Assembly: GCA_037074615.1 (NCBI GenBank)
Contig: CM073527.1
Location: forward strand, 7,776,848-7,840,847
DNA: 64,000 bases
DNA from: Leucaena leucocephala
Taxonomy: Eukaryota > Streptophyta > Magnoliopsida > Fabales > Fabaceae
Direction of reading: 5' to 3'
Shown piece by piece: positions 10,801 through 21,755 of the stretch (position 1 is the first letter of the stretch; the number at the start of each line of letters is the position of its first letter). The notes beneath the pieces were generated by a model. It did no database searches. It worked only from the letters and a program-made list of their open reading frames with translations, and was not told the origin of the DNA. A program made the position numbers and the translations under genes.

Positions 10801-12743
10801 ATTAAGATTGGAGCTAGCAATGTCAGCATTCCACAATGTAAGGGTCTGACTGGGTTGGATCTTGAAGGTACTCTTCGTGTGCTCTCCAAGACCATACAAA
10901 GATGACCCATTTGCAGGTAGCGAGGATGAAATCTGAAGGTACTGGTCCTTGAATACGAGAAACGTCGATGAGTTTTCAGGGTTTGGAGAAATGTCGAAGA
11001 TGCTAGTGTTTGAGGATTTGCGAGCGATCGTGAATCCAAAAGGGGTGGTGTTATGGAGGGTGAAGACGAGGTCTGATTTGGGATCGGTGAGTGAGAATTG
11101 TGGTTGTGAGGGAAGGGACGACAGATTTTGAGGAGAAAGAGATGGGCGAGGAATAAGTTCTTGTGGAATTTCCCATCTTTGGTTCGCTGCGTCAGTGATT
11201 CTTACCCTGAAGCAATCTGGCGTCTCAACGCTATATTTGCAAAAAGACACCAATAGCTTTATAAGTTCTAACAACAAAATAGTACTAATTGATTTATCAA
11301 TATAAATATATAATATATGATAATTTAGGTGAATATAAATGTTATAAAAAAAATATGGTGACAAGAAAATAAGTTATAAATACTATATATTGTTCAGATT
11401 ATTTTTTATTTTTTAGAATACTTGTTTTTTTCCAGGTGATCAAAAAAATAATAACTAGTTCTTTGGCATCATATTATTTTTAACTTGGGAACAATATAAT
11501 ACTATGTTATAAATAATATATATAATTTAATACAATTCATTTTCTATGATCATAAGAAAATTATAATTGGTCGTAATTATACAAAGATACAAAATTTGTA
11601 AAAACTAATGAAAATCGTACCAATTATTAAAACTAAATTTAAATTATAGTTAAACAATGTCACTAAAACTAATTGTGATTAAATTGAGATTAACTCAAAG
11701 CACAATTAAAGTAATAAAATTTAATTCAAATATAAAAAATATTTACTTATAACTATAAAAAGAATAATATTTAAATAAAAAATATATTAATATATAAGTA
11801 AATAGAATATTAATGTTAATCACATATAATCTAATAAATAGAAAATTAATAAAGTACAAATGTGATGAATTGTTATATTTTTGTAAAACACATAATGTTC
11901 TAAAAGAAAAGATAATATAAATTTAACCTATCAATATATATAAAACTCTTGAATGAACTAAACTAAGATAATAGTTTACAGATTCACTAATCCATCTTGC
12001 CAGCATAACTCGAATTGAGTTTTAATGTTATAGGGACTGTGTGATTTAAGTTGTGGAGAAGAGATTATAGAAAAAAAGTGATTCTAAAGAAGAATTTTTA
12101 GAAAAAAAATAATTTTAAAGACATAAATGATTGAATAATTATTGTTAAAATGACTTTTATAATTTATAAATTATTAAAATGGGCATAATGTCAAATAATA
12201 ATTATATAGTGTAAAAAGATAAAAGCAAAATTTTTATTACACTATCTAAAAGCTATTTTTCCCATTCAGAAATTAGTTATATAATTTTATTTAAAATTAT
12301 AATTTTAAACTATAATTTAATTATTTATAAATATTTAATAGCTATTTAATTAATTTTTAACTCAAATTATAGGTTCACTAACAAAAGTACTTTTTAAATA
12401 ATCGTTTCCACATAATCTAAAAGTACACCTAGAAATACTCATGATAGTCAAGTTACCTCGCCGTAAGGGAAAGATTAGGAATATCAGTTCCATTAACAGA
12501 TGAGGAATTTATGTGATTTAGATTGGCGCTCAAAGATTTTGTAGAGGAATCACTGCTGACATTTTGAACAGTGTATCCAAAGCCAACAACAGCTTCTCCA
12601 TCATTTTCTGCTTTGCCATGAAAGCTTAACAAAGAAGAAGATAAAGAGTGAGATTCAGCAGAGCCAATTAAAAGGATAACACAGAGAAACAAGACCAAGG
12701 GAAGTGAAGTCAAAGTGGCTCTTTTATGACTCGTATAAGCCAT
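7822..12743 (-). CDS. AGLU1: Alpha-glucosidase, GH31, secreted (5 exons, 924 aa)
   Basis: Releases terminal alpha-linked glucose from maltose and related oligosaccharides; plant members of this type act in the apoplast or vacuole. Exons (minus strand): 12743-12457, 11230-10536, 10161-9931, 9825-9188, 8745-7822. All four introns are GT-AG, and phases join without error to a 924-residue frame ending TGA at 7822. An N-terminal signal peptide is clear (basic start, then LPLVLFLCVILLIG). GH31 marks: WTDIDYM (about 362), GLWLDMNE with nucleophile Asp near 474, HWTGDN with acid/base Asp near 570, ARDH with substrate-binding His near 628. Many N-glycosylation sequons occur. The stretch NDLAYSIP...FGIPMVGADICGF fits alpha-glucosidase better than alpha-xylosidase. 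The symbol follows the Arabidopsis family member it most resembles; orthology is untested. No defect is seen. It is the only intact gene in the window. Confidence 0.95.
12031..12430. repeat. Possible hAT-type MITE in intron 1
   Basis: Within the first intron (12456-11231) of the alpha-glucosidase gene, TTAAGTTGTGGAGAAGAGATTAT near the left and the reverse complement of AATCGTTTCCACATAATCTAA near the right resemble each other as imperfect inverted ends, of the style seen in short hAT MITEs. The interior is AT-rich and non-coding. I could not define exact ends or an 8-bp target duplication, so this is tentative. Confidence 0.25.
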
Positions 12744-12840
12744 GACCACTACTAGAGTGTGAACCAGTGAGTTTAGTGAGTGTGAGAGTGAATTGAGATG
12801 ATGAGACAAGAAAATGATAATAATCAATATCAAGCAATGA

Positions 12841-12860
12841 TATATATACACAAATATTGG
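12841..12860 (-). promoter_or_regulatory. TATA box and CCAAT motif of the alpha-glucosidase gene
   Basis: The minus strand carries TATATATA at 12848-12841, about 98 nt upstream of the start codon, with CCAAT at 12860-12856 just before it. Spacing would give a 5' leader of roughly 65-70 nt. TA-rich runs are common here, so the exact element is inferred. No clear sugar- or hormone-response element was recognised. Confidence 0.45.
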
Positions 12861-13840
12861 ATGGTTTTGTTATAACGTTGAATGATATATAAGACAACAA
12901 ATAAATAGCTTTAAAGACAATAGTAACGTAGATATCTATCAATAATTGGGGGGTTATCTCAAAGATGAACATCATATGTTTATCTTCAAGATAAGAATCA
13001 GATCATTTGTATTTAATTTGGAAAAGAAGAATAGTATTATCTTTGTTTAAATAATAAGACAAATAATTAGGCTTGATAAGTGATTAAAATCAACTCTAAA
13101 CTGAGTAGGTTAACAAAATATCTAATGGGTTAGTATCAAAACTTATATGGAACTTTGCAAAACTTGTAAGAAAAAGAAAAACAGCCAATAAAAAATGGGT
13201 TAGACCAACTAAGAAAATAACCAAATTATTGGGGATTAAGTGTAAGAGGCATAGTTATCATTTTTTATATTTCTAGTTCACAACATCGCGTCAACTCATT
13301 TTTAAACTCAATAAAATTTTAGATTTAATAATATTTAGTGACTTCATATATTATGAAATTCATAAATATTTCTTTGTTAAATATGATAAACAATAAATAT
13401 TAATAGATTTAATTTTAATTATTTGAATTTTAAATACATTTATATTAAATTGGTGTCATTTTTCTTTTTAATTATTCAATTATCTACTTTTACTAGTTAT
13501 TTATTGATAAAGATAAACTTTTATGAGTTAGTGATTCAAGTTTATATCTCTATCACGAATTTGTTTAAAGTTGTGAATATGATAACATCGGTGATGTATA
13601 TTTGGATTTTCCATTGAAAAATGAGAAATTAATTGCTATTTTTTTAATTTGTTCAATGAATATATAAAGAGGGAATTCATTTCTTCATTTTCTTAATGAA
13701 GAAAATTTTAAATACATTTAATTATATGCAATGAACAAAAGATTTTGAAACGTTAGTATTCTAATATAAATATTTACAATTTGACTTGGTGGCGAGATAA
13801 AATCTCTTAAGCTAAAATTTTGTAAAAATGTTGAAAATGG
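12861..13840. other. AT-rich upstream region, no gene seen
   Basis: Presumed promoter-distal region of the alpha-glucosidase gene. No coding frame with a recognisable motif, no RNA gene and no clear repeat boundary is seen. Confidence 0.5.
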
Positions 13841-13845
13841 ATATA

Positions 13846-13876
<31 letters not shown>
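13841..13876. repeat. (TG)n(TA)n microsatellite
   Basis: A compound dinucleotide repeat: ATATA, then about nine TG units, then about eight TA units. It marks the edge between the upstream spacer and the plastid-like block. Confidence 0.9.
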
Positions 13877-13879
13877 GAC

Positions 13880-15240
13880 TCGATGATCTTTCCGTCTTTC
13901 ATAATTCTATAGAATTTTTGGATTCTCATTTTAAAATTATTCATTCCAGTCCTCACTCTATAATTCTAAAATTAGAGAAAAAAAGTAATACGAGAAAGAG
14001 ATAAGAGCCTTTAGGAGAATAATTGGTTTGCCGAAAAAGAAAGGACGAGGGAGTAAAACTTCATTTCTTTCACTTTCATTCATTGTTAAAAAAGATTTGG
14101 TGGCCATATTTCTACCTCACACTAAGTCAGAAAATTACAAAATGATAATTAATCTGAAAATCCGCGAAGAGGTATAAGGATCAACAAGTTATTGAATAAT
14201 TGTTTTTCAATAAGAATTTGGTTAAGAGACAAATTGAATCCATTTATTAATTATTCGATAAAAAATCTTGTATCTATGTTTTGAATTGGTGGATACATGG
14301 ATCAATCAAATGAATTTCATTAGGATGAGGATCAATTCAATTAGAATCTGTTTGGAAATAATTCAGTACATTGATATTTAGAAAATCCAATATCAATAAA
14401 CCTATTTTACCCATAGTATACTCATTAGGTAAATCAAATGTCTTGTTCCTTAATGAGTTGCTATGGAGGTAAAATGTATCTAAGTACATATATTCTAATT
14501 TCATATACATATGATAAGTATATGCAATAATAAATATATATACTAGAATCATAGTGGCTTGTTCCTTATTGAGTAATTGAATAAAACAGGACCTTTTAAC
14601 TTAGTGGTAGAGTAACGCCATGATAAGGCATAAGTTATTGGTTCAAATTTGATAAAGGGCTATTTTCTTTTTTCATAAAACTCCAGCTCAGTATTCATAT
14701 TTGAAGTGAGAATAGAGATATTGTTGATATTTGTAATAAAAATACTAAGGAACCCTAGAATTTCATTAGAAAATGGAATTATGAATTCTAATAAATTATC
14801 ATTATCATTCTAATGAATTAGAATATGATCATTCAAGAAAGGAGAACATTTTTTTTTATTATTTCATTATAATGAATAATGATAAGTCATCCCCTTTAAT
14901 TGCCATATTTTATATATATTAATAAACTAATATACTATATATAAAATTCAACTTTTTATCACTATTTATGATTTTACTACAAATATATCTTGTTATGCAA
15001 TATATGTGATAATATAATGCATGAAAAAAACGTGTCTCAGTTCATTTAGTAAGATCAAGAGTATATCGTATACTTAGATTATATAATAATCTCTCTTTCA
15101 ATGTATGAAAGGAAATGGATGAACCATTCATGCAATTAGATCTGTTCAATATATAAAGAATGGAAATCGAATCTCCAATCATTTACATCAGATAAGAAAT
15201 CCTATCATCTATGTCAAATTATATACAAATATATTTATTT
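13880..15240 (+). other. Probable nuclear plastid DNA (trnE-trnT-psbD spacer region)
   Basis: The block contains an unmistakable but decayed plastid trnT-GGU at 14590-14661. The sequence around it has the character of the plastid trnT intergenic spacers: short poly-A/T runs and text such as ACTAAGGAACCCTAGAATTTC just after the tRNA. No plastid protein gene falls inside. The tRNA is certain as to origin; the extent of the transfer on either side is inferred, and both ends are approximate. Confidence 0.55.
14590..14661 (+). pseudogene. trnT-GGU: Decayed plastid trnT-GGU
   Basis: 72 bases align end to end with the plastid threonine tRNA (recalled from the family). Features kept include the D-loop text AGTGGTAGAGTAACGCCATG and the T-loop GGTTCAAAT. 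About nine positions differ; nearly all are C-to-T or G-to-A, the pattern of methyl-cytosine decay in nuclear DNA. The anticodon GGT now reads GAT and several stem pairs are lost, so it is not a working tRNA. It is transferred plastid DNA, not a nuclear tRNA gene. Confidence 0.8.
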
Positions 15241-15920
15241 AATATTTAACAAATATATTTTTGTATAATTTATTGTTTTCCTTAATTTTAGAGAATGCAA
15301 AATAAGAGTAAAAATTAATTTCCAATTGTTAACTGTTAAAATACAATGATTAAATAAAAAATAAAACTGACAAACAAAACCTGAACGTACAGTTTAGTTC
15401 CTGATATAACTTTTGAGGCCATTTAGTAACACTCATGGTTAGAGATTGATTTAATACCAATAATTTGGAATTAATTAAACACCAATTACAAATGCAAAAA
15501 ATATTTGTAAATATTTTATAGTACGTATTTTTTGTTTATGAAAAGTTCAAACTTTTATTTTATTGTATTGGTAAAATTTGTGATTAGAGCATACATATAG
15601 TTTTCATTAACTTAAAAAAAAAAAAACTTATGATTGCATGCTAAGAGACATGCTTTGAAAATCTCTAGAGAAGAAAAGTGTCCGGGTTGCTTGTATCAAA
15701 ATAGGTTGAAGAGTATTTTTCCCCGAAAGTATATCACGAGGAGTTATGCTGCTCTGGATTTTTTTTTTAAAACAACACATTCATAAGTATTAAAAGTGGT
15801 GTAATGTTGCTTTATCATTACTAATATTTAATTTTGACAGTTAAAAGCTTATTTTTTTTTACCCACTTATGCGGACACTACATCACCCATTTCTGTGAGC
15901 TGACCTGTTATTTACTTATT

Positions 15921-17704
15921 GGGAAAATGACATATGGGTCCCATGGAAGCAAATGAATGACAAAAAAGTCTCACCAAATGCTATAATTCATTTTAAGTCC
16001 CATGGGACCTCACATGAATTTTTTATAGTTGTAAAAAGACTTAAATACCCTGTTGAGAAACCAAATGCTAAATGCCTCTCCCGCTGATCACTCTGCACAA
16101 TTGAGAAACTTTTGCCCTAGCGAACATCACTTTGCTCCTTTTCTCAGGTCAGCCTATGCTCTCTTCTCCTCATCTGTGTGTGGTGTGTGCATTGTGCTCC
16201 TTAGCTCCGACTTGCACCTCTTGCCGCCAGTACTTATTCATCGTCGAAGTTGTCATCGCCTTTCGTCCTCTATTTACACATCCTTTCTATGGTGATTGTG
16301 GTCACTGGCACCCGGTTGTCGTACCGTATTTCCTCCTCCAATACTCATCAGTTGTTTCCGAAGAACCCCTGCATTTAGAAATGTTTGACCTTCTCCAACA
16401 ATCAAATCCTTCCACTTTGTGCAATTCATTTTAGGTGTACCTATTGTAATCATTTTGTCATCACAAGACACTAATGGCAATACTTCATTCTCATTTCCCA
16501 AAGCAGGTGGAGACATAGATCATACATTCTCACTTCCAAACAATTCAGCAAACCTATAGAAAGTGGCAACTTACTATGTAAGTAATAACAACTGCTTCCA
16601 ACTGATATGACAACATATATTACAAATTATATAGGTCAACATTTTGCAATCAACACACTATATTACTTACACATCTTCCTCCTCAATTACATTATCCATA
16701 CGAAGTTTTGTGCATTCATTGTTTGCTTTCTCACCTACTTACACATGGCCACTTTCTCCATTGAACATTATTAAATGCTCAATTCCTTTATCATTAAACA
16801 TGTCAACACATATGTGTTTATCAAATCTAACAGTGAATTTTATCAAAATTTCATTACTTCCTTTCCCAACTATTGATGCTACTAACTTACTTGACCCCCA
16901 ACATATGTATGACCTTCTACATCATCTCCAAACCGTCCTCCCATATGAACATAACAGAATAGATGCTTTACAGATGAACTCGCCATCAACAATGATAACC
17001 TACACCAGACATATAACATTAACAACTCATGCACTTATATTAATAACTATGTCATACTATAATAACAACTCTTATTGGCCCGCATATAAACTCATGCCTG
17101 TCATTCACAGTTTACAGGTACCTTTCCATTGTTCATATATTGTTACTGCACTCAACCAAACGCACCACAAATTCCTGAAAACTAAACATAACTTTCCAAA
17201 CCCTAAATAAACTCATTTAACCCACACCTCAAATGATAAAAAACTCATGGAATGAACACAATCTCCATATTTACTTGGGTCTTTTTATACCTCACTTTAG
17301 CCACACACTATCATATCATATGTAGCAGGAGGATGACGAGCTACCTATTTCCCTGGGTTTGCTATGTCTATCATTCACGTTCTCATATGATAGTCAAAGA
17401 AGATGAATATACAGCACTTCTACGTCAACATCCAGCCATGATGATGTGTAAACCCACCTGCTAACACAACGTTGGAGCCATCGTGAGTTATGGTGTTCTG
17501 ACTGTTCTCTTATTTCACATAGCAAAGCCTGCCAACTCTATTTTTTTTCTTTAATACTTTTTTATATCTCAATAGGGCAATTAAGTCTTTTTACAACTAT
17601 AAAAAATTCATGTGAAATCCCAAGGGACTTGAAATGAATTATAGCATTTAGTGGAACTTTTTTGTCATTCATTTGCTTCCATGGGACCCATATGTCATTT
17701 TCCC
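15921..17704. mobile_element. Mutator-like element (inner), 1.8 kb
   Basis: It is flanked by an exact 9-bp direct repeat TTACTTATT (15912-15920 and 17705-17713). Inverted ends of about 140 bp begin GGGAAAATGACATATGGGTC and include CCATGGAAGCAAATGAATGACAAAAAAG and TTTTTATAGTTGTAAAAAGACTTAA, all mirrored at 17563-17704. The ends differ from the outer element, so it is a different MULE family. The interior is less AT-rich than its surroundings and may contain captured or transposase-derived sequence; no frame is intact. Confidence 0.85.
16274..16516 (-). pseudogene. Possible MULE transposase N-terminal fragment
   Basis: An 80-codon minus-strand frame inside the inner MULE contains KWKDLIVGEGQTFLN followed by GVLRKQL. 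This loosely resembles the start of plant Mutator transposases, where a 'VGQ.F.....LR..L' pattern precedes the zinc-binding domain. No DDE catalytic region follows. The match is short and from memory, so a captured host fragment or chance remains possible. Confidence 0.25.
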
Positions 17705-19485
17705 TTACTTATTTTAAAAATGAAATGACAATTGTACCCTTGACAATACAAAACGGTGATGCTCAACAACTTACGGCAGTGCTCCCATCTCCTAAGAGAA
17801 AATCTGTATATTTATAAATCAATGGGTTTTAGGCAACAAGTAGTAATTAAATATGGAGATTAAAATCAATCCAAATGAAGAGAAGAAACATCAAGTTTAT
17901 AAAATCTAATTCTTAAACTCTTGTTCAATGAAAAATCAAATAGATGTCGTTAATTGTTCTGCTCCATCTTCCCTCTTTCTTAGACCCTCTCTCTCACCTT
18001 TCTTTGTTTTCCATCATGGACAAATACAATAAGATACCTGTTTGTAGTACCCATGAACAATTAACAACCCAAAAAAATGAACAAGGAAAAAAATCAAGCC
18101 AAAACAATCACTGAGAAATCCATAAACCATTCAAACAACAATCAAACATCAACTTTTTTATATATGTGTGCAGATATAACAAAAAAGAAGTTTTCCATTT
18201 TTTCAATTAGCACATCACAATAAATTGTTGACAAGAGGGACGACCCATAAGGCATGGGGAAGAAATCAATGTGATGAGGATCGAACCAAAGATGAAAAGG
18301 GATCTCAAAATTAGGGATCATTGCAAACCCCATAGATTGTGCTTGCCATATGGAGCTTTGAAGAATCAAAGGATTAGGGTGACTGACAACGCTTGGGGAA
18401 GAAATTGATTTGTACAACCAATCATTGGGTTCAATTACAAGTCACTTACTAGTCTCAATAGCTCTTCCTTTGACTCTATTAACACCGACGACCCCGAGTC
18501 TTCCTTTACTCGCGGCGCAAGGTTCTTTGTGTTGCTAAACACAAGGTTGATGTCACCATCAATGACCTTCTGCTCTGATGTTTTGTGTGCCTAAACACCC
18601 ATCTCCCCTAGTGATTTCTAGATCTGATGACCCATCTCAGCTAGACTACAAAATAGATCTCATCTCCATAACTTTATGGTGGCCCAGAGAAAAGAACGGA
18701 GAGTGAGGAAGAAGGATAACAAAGAGATTAATACTTCTTGGGGTAGAGTTGGGGCCGATGGTTGAGAAGCTAACAAATAGTGGTAGAGGGAGGAGGTGAG
18801 GAAGATAGTGGTAGAGGGGTTATCAGTCGGAGTAGGAAATAGAGAGGAAGGGTGGAGTAGAAGGCTACTCATGATAAATAATAGAAGATAAGGTGAGGAA
18901 GAGAGAGGGAGAGAGTGATCTGTATGATGATAATGCAATAGAGGATGAAGTGGCTATGCTAACTGTGCAATATAAGTCAAATTAATGGTCAAAATTAACT
19001 ATTAGTAACGGTAGGGGAACATTGCACCACTTTTAACACTTCTAAGGTGGCATTGAACCTAAAAAAATTTCAGGGCATAATAGCTCTTCATGATATACTT
19101 TCAGGGCAAAAATACCCTTTAACCCTATCAAAATCTTGCAAGATACAATAACTAGTGTAAGAATGCTAGGAAGTGAGACAAAAAACTTTCCTATAAGGAT
19201 TGGCCTACATTAAGGATAATCTTTAAACTCTTACTTGTTTAACCTGGTTTTAGACATTCTAATTGAGCTTATACAAGATAAAGAATCCTTACGTGTATGC
19301 TTTTTTGCTAATGATATAGTTATTTGGCTGATTTAAGAGAAGAGATTTACTCTAAACATGAGTTGTGGAGAAAGACCCACTTGAAGTATAATTGATCAGG
19401 TACATTTTTTATATGGTTTTCCATGATGTTTTGAGTGATTTTAATATGCTTTTGTATCCATTTTGAACACATTTGTGTTAGAATG

Positions 19486-21369
19486 ATAGTTAAACCCAAG
19501 AGGGGGATGAACTGGGTGATATTAGAAAAATTAAAACTTTTTTCGCAAATAAAAATAGATAAGTTAAGAATGATTTCATCGAGACTAGTTTGAAGAAGAA
19601 GCAGACGTAGAGATTTATCCTTATTCCACCTAACTACTTAGCCTATGTCTAGTCCTCAGATACCTCTGAGTTTTTCAACTATATCTTCTAAGATTCTATG
19701 GGCTCTTGGTGCCTTAGTATATTCATGAGAATTTCCTCTTGCTCCCCCTTACAACCTGTAAAGATATTTACCACTCAAGATTCCCACACTCTTGATCAAC
19801 TTATAATAAGAATGGAGAATCATTGAATCTCTCACATAGAGTACATATGCTAAGCACTGAAGTACCTTAGAAAATTTCTCTATTCACACTATGATAAAAC
19901 AGAGTATAATAGAGTATGAACCCTGAAGATTCAAAGAATAAGAATGAATAAAATTAATGCGTTGTAATTGCTCTACATAGGTTGTTGAGTGTCTTAACTT
20001 TAACATTCAATTTGCCATGTATTTATATTTTTATCTACAAAGATATCTATTAGAGATATTGAGCATTGAGTGAAGCAGAGACAAAGCCGTTGGCTATTGG
20101 TAGCAGTAGGTGTTAGCATTTAATGTGATTTTCTGCCTGTTAGCCTTTTTGCCACAACCTCTTCATTTTTAATTCTGTAACATAAACATGCTAGGAAATA
20201 ATTATGAGTGTAATAGGCAATGATAAGAAACATATAGAAATGATTACACTATGTTTAAACCTATTGCATCAAAATATGATCGTAATAAAGAATAAAATCA
20301 TTTTTAAAACAATTATGCCTCTTATCGATAAATGGTCTATTCGAATAACTTATCGATAAATGTCATATATAATTAAACTATATTTAAATTCTCTTATCTA
20401 ATTTATCGAAGATTTATTCGGAGAACTATCTTATAGAATAAATTATTGATAAATTACTTCAAAAAACATTTTGAAATAAGTATGATGTTAGTGAAATTTT
20501 ATCATTCTTATCGAAGATATCTTAGATAAGTAGCCTTATCGAATATCTTATCAATAAATTGAGTCTTTGAAAGATTGAAAAACTTTATATTTATCAAATA
20601 ACTTATCATTAAATTAATAAAAATTTCAAACAGAGTATTCACTTAACAAGCATCATTTATTGAAGACTTTATAGATAAATTAATTTGTCGAATGGCCATC
20701 GATAAGTTCTCTTCAAAAATGTTTTCACAAATTTATTTCTATTTGAAATCTTCATCGATTATCATTCTCATCGATAAATGCTTGGATAAATGAATTCACA
20801 AATTTCACTAAGTCATTTTCAAATTTATCGAAAGCTTTATCGATAAATGACTTTATCGAATATGTCTTCTAAGAGAGGTCATTTTGGAAACAAGGACTTA
20901 GAGTTTTATTCATAGTCTATTTATCAAAGGTCTTATCGATAAGTAAACTTATCAAATAGGTTTTTGATAAATATCATTTAGAAATTAATCTTTTCAAAAT
21001 TTCTTTTCCATTTATCCAAAGGCTTATCCAATAGGTGTCTTATTGATAAACTTATCGATAAATATTCTTTATCTTAAAATACTTTTTGAAAATATTTTCT
21101 CAATTATCATCATCAAAACATTTGAGTCTAAAATTCCTTCCCTTTTTGATGATGGCAAAACTTAATAGATTAACTAATAAAGAATAAAGCAATTTAAAGA
21201 AATTTAGGACAAAAAAACAATTAGAATAGAATTACAGAATTAAAGTAAAGTAGCATATTTTGCATTGATCATTAAATTATAGCATTAATCAAAACAAATA
21301 ATATTCAAAACAAATTCAAGGTAAAACAATTTACTGATTCAAAACAAATAATATTCAAAACAATTTATT
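19486..21369 (-). mobile_element. Sirevirus-like copia element, 3' LTR and polypurine tract
   Basis: The 3' LTR runs 21133 down to 19486 (TGTTAG at 19486, minus-strand start TTTTAGACTC at 21133). Just inside, the minus strand at about 21156-21134 reads CATCAAAAAGGGAAGGAA, the polypurine tract typical of Sireviruses just before the 3' LTR. A short AT-rich internal remnant follows to 21369, where a gypsy LTR fragment begins abruptly. No coding sequence remains. The LTR carries many TTATCGATAA-like motifs between 20320 and 21070. The short stretch 19337-19485 between the LINE relic and this LTR holds no recognisable feature. Confidence 0.65.
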
Positions 21370-21755
21370 GCTGTCTAGAGCCCTAATAAAATTTCTGTAT
21401 CATGCTAGATTACCCAGCATGACTTCCTCTATTTACTGATTGAATGTTAGACTGAAATACTTACAGGCAGTTCTAAGCCTTTTCTGGCTGAATTTTTCCA
21501 TAATTACATTTATGTCCCTGACTTTTTGCTTAATTACATTTAGGTCCCTAAACTTTTGAAAATTACCACTTTTGACCCAACATTTATTTCTACTTTAACT
21601 TTTGGCCTTTAACCTTTTTCCAATTTTCGATTAGGTCCTTCTCTTTCTTTAAGACTTATCTAACCTTTATTATTTCTTCTGATCTTTGTCATAATCCTTT
21701 CCAAACCTCTTTCCACTATCAGTACTATACGGATAGGGAAAAATTAGGATATGAC
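21370..21755 (-). repeat. LTR fragment A, TGTCATATCC family
   Basis: The sequence matches 37510-37927 closely (CTGTCT(A/G)GAGCCCTAATAAAATTTCTG to GGATATGACA), so it is the 5' end of a minus-strand LTR. It begins abruptly at 21370 and ends at 21755, where plus-strand LTR B resumes at ATGGATGGCAG. It therefore appears to be the remnant of an LTR that inserted into B and later lost its other end. Confidence 0.7.

Larger units (their letters stand above)
15703..19125. mobile_element. Mutator-like element (outer), 3.4 kb
   Basis: It is flanked by an exact 9-bp direct repeat TATCAAAAT (15694-15702 and 19126-19134). Its ends are inverted repeats of about 150 bp: AGGTTGAAGAGTATTTTT at the left pairs with the reverse complement of AAAAATACCCTTTAACCC at the right, and the match continues through GAAAGTATATCA and AAAAGTGGTG(C/T)AATGTT. 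The ends resemble the MULE at 4781 (GG-TTAAAGG). A second MULE sits inside at 15921-17704. The remaining interior (17714-18970) has no recognisable transposase. Insertion was into a LINE frame, so both the duplication and the empty site can be read. Confidence 0.85.
15604..19336 (+). pseudogene. L1-type LINE reverse transcriptase fragment, split by a MULE
   Basis: Two pieces (about 15604-15702 and 19135-19336) form one reading frame when the intervening MULE and one copy of its 9-bp duplication are removed. The left piece shows TYD...LEKKSVRV (family: AYDRVPRE..WK.LEKKGVRV). The right piece shows GSETKNFPIRIGLH, then YLFNLVLDILIELIQ, then FFANDIV, where the catalytic FADD of plant LINE reverse transcriptases has become FAND. 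Stops interrupt both pieces. The fragment covers only the middle of the RT domain and ends at a stop at 19336. It is a dead relic that served as insertion target. Confidence 0.8.

Noticed and set aside
7822..12743. Alpha-xylosidase (XYL1-type) rather than alpha-glucosidase
   Set aside because: The stretch after HWTGDN (NGASWNDLAYSIP...GADICGF) follows the alpha-glucosidase pattern; alpha-xylosidases differ there.
14590..14661. Functional nuclear tRNA gene
   Set aside because: It matches plastid trnT-GGU with a changed anticodon and broken stems, and it lies in plastid-like sequence.
16644..17210. 188-codon plus-strand frame inside the inner MULE
   Set aside because: The composition is skewed (many S, T, H, I) and no domain is recognisable. 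It is probably open by chance in pyrimidine-rich DNA.
1448..21369. The two Sirevirus-like remnants (1448-4557 and 19486-21369) as two ends of one element
   Set aside because: Both are on the minus strand, so the 5' LTR should lie to the right of the 3' LTR; here it lies to the left. They are separate insertions.
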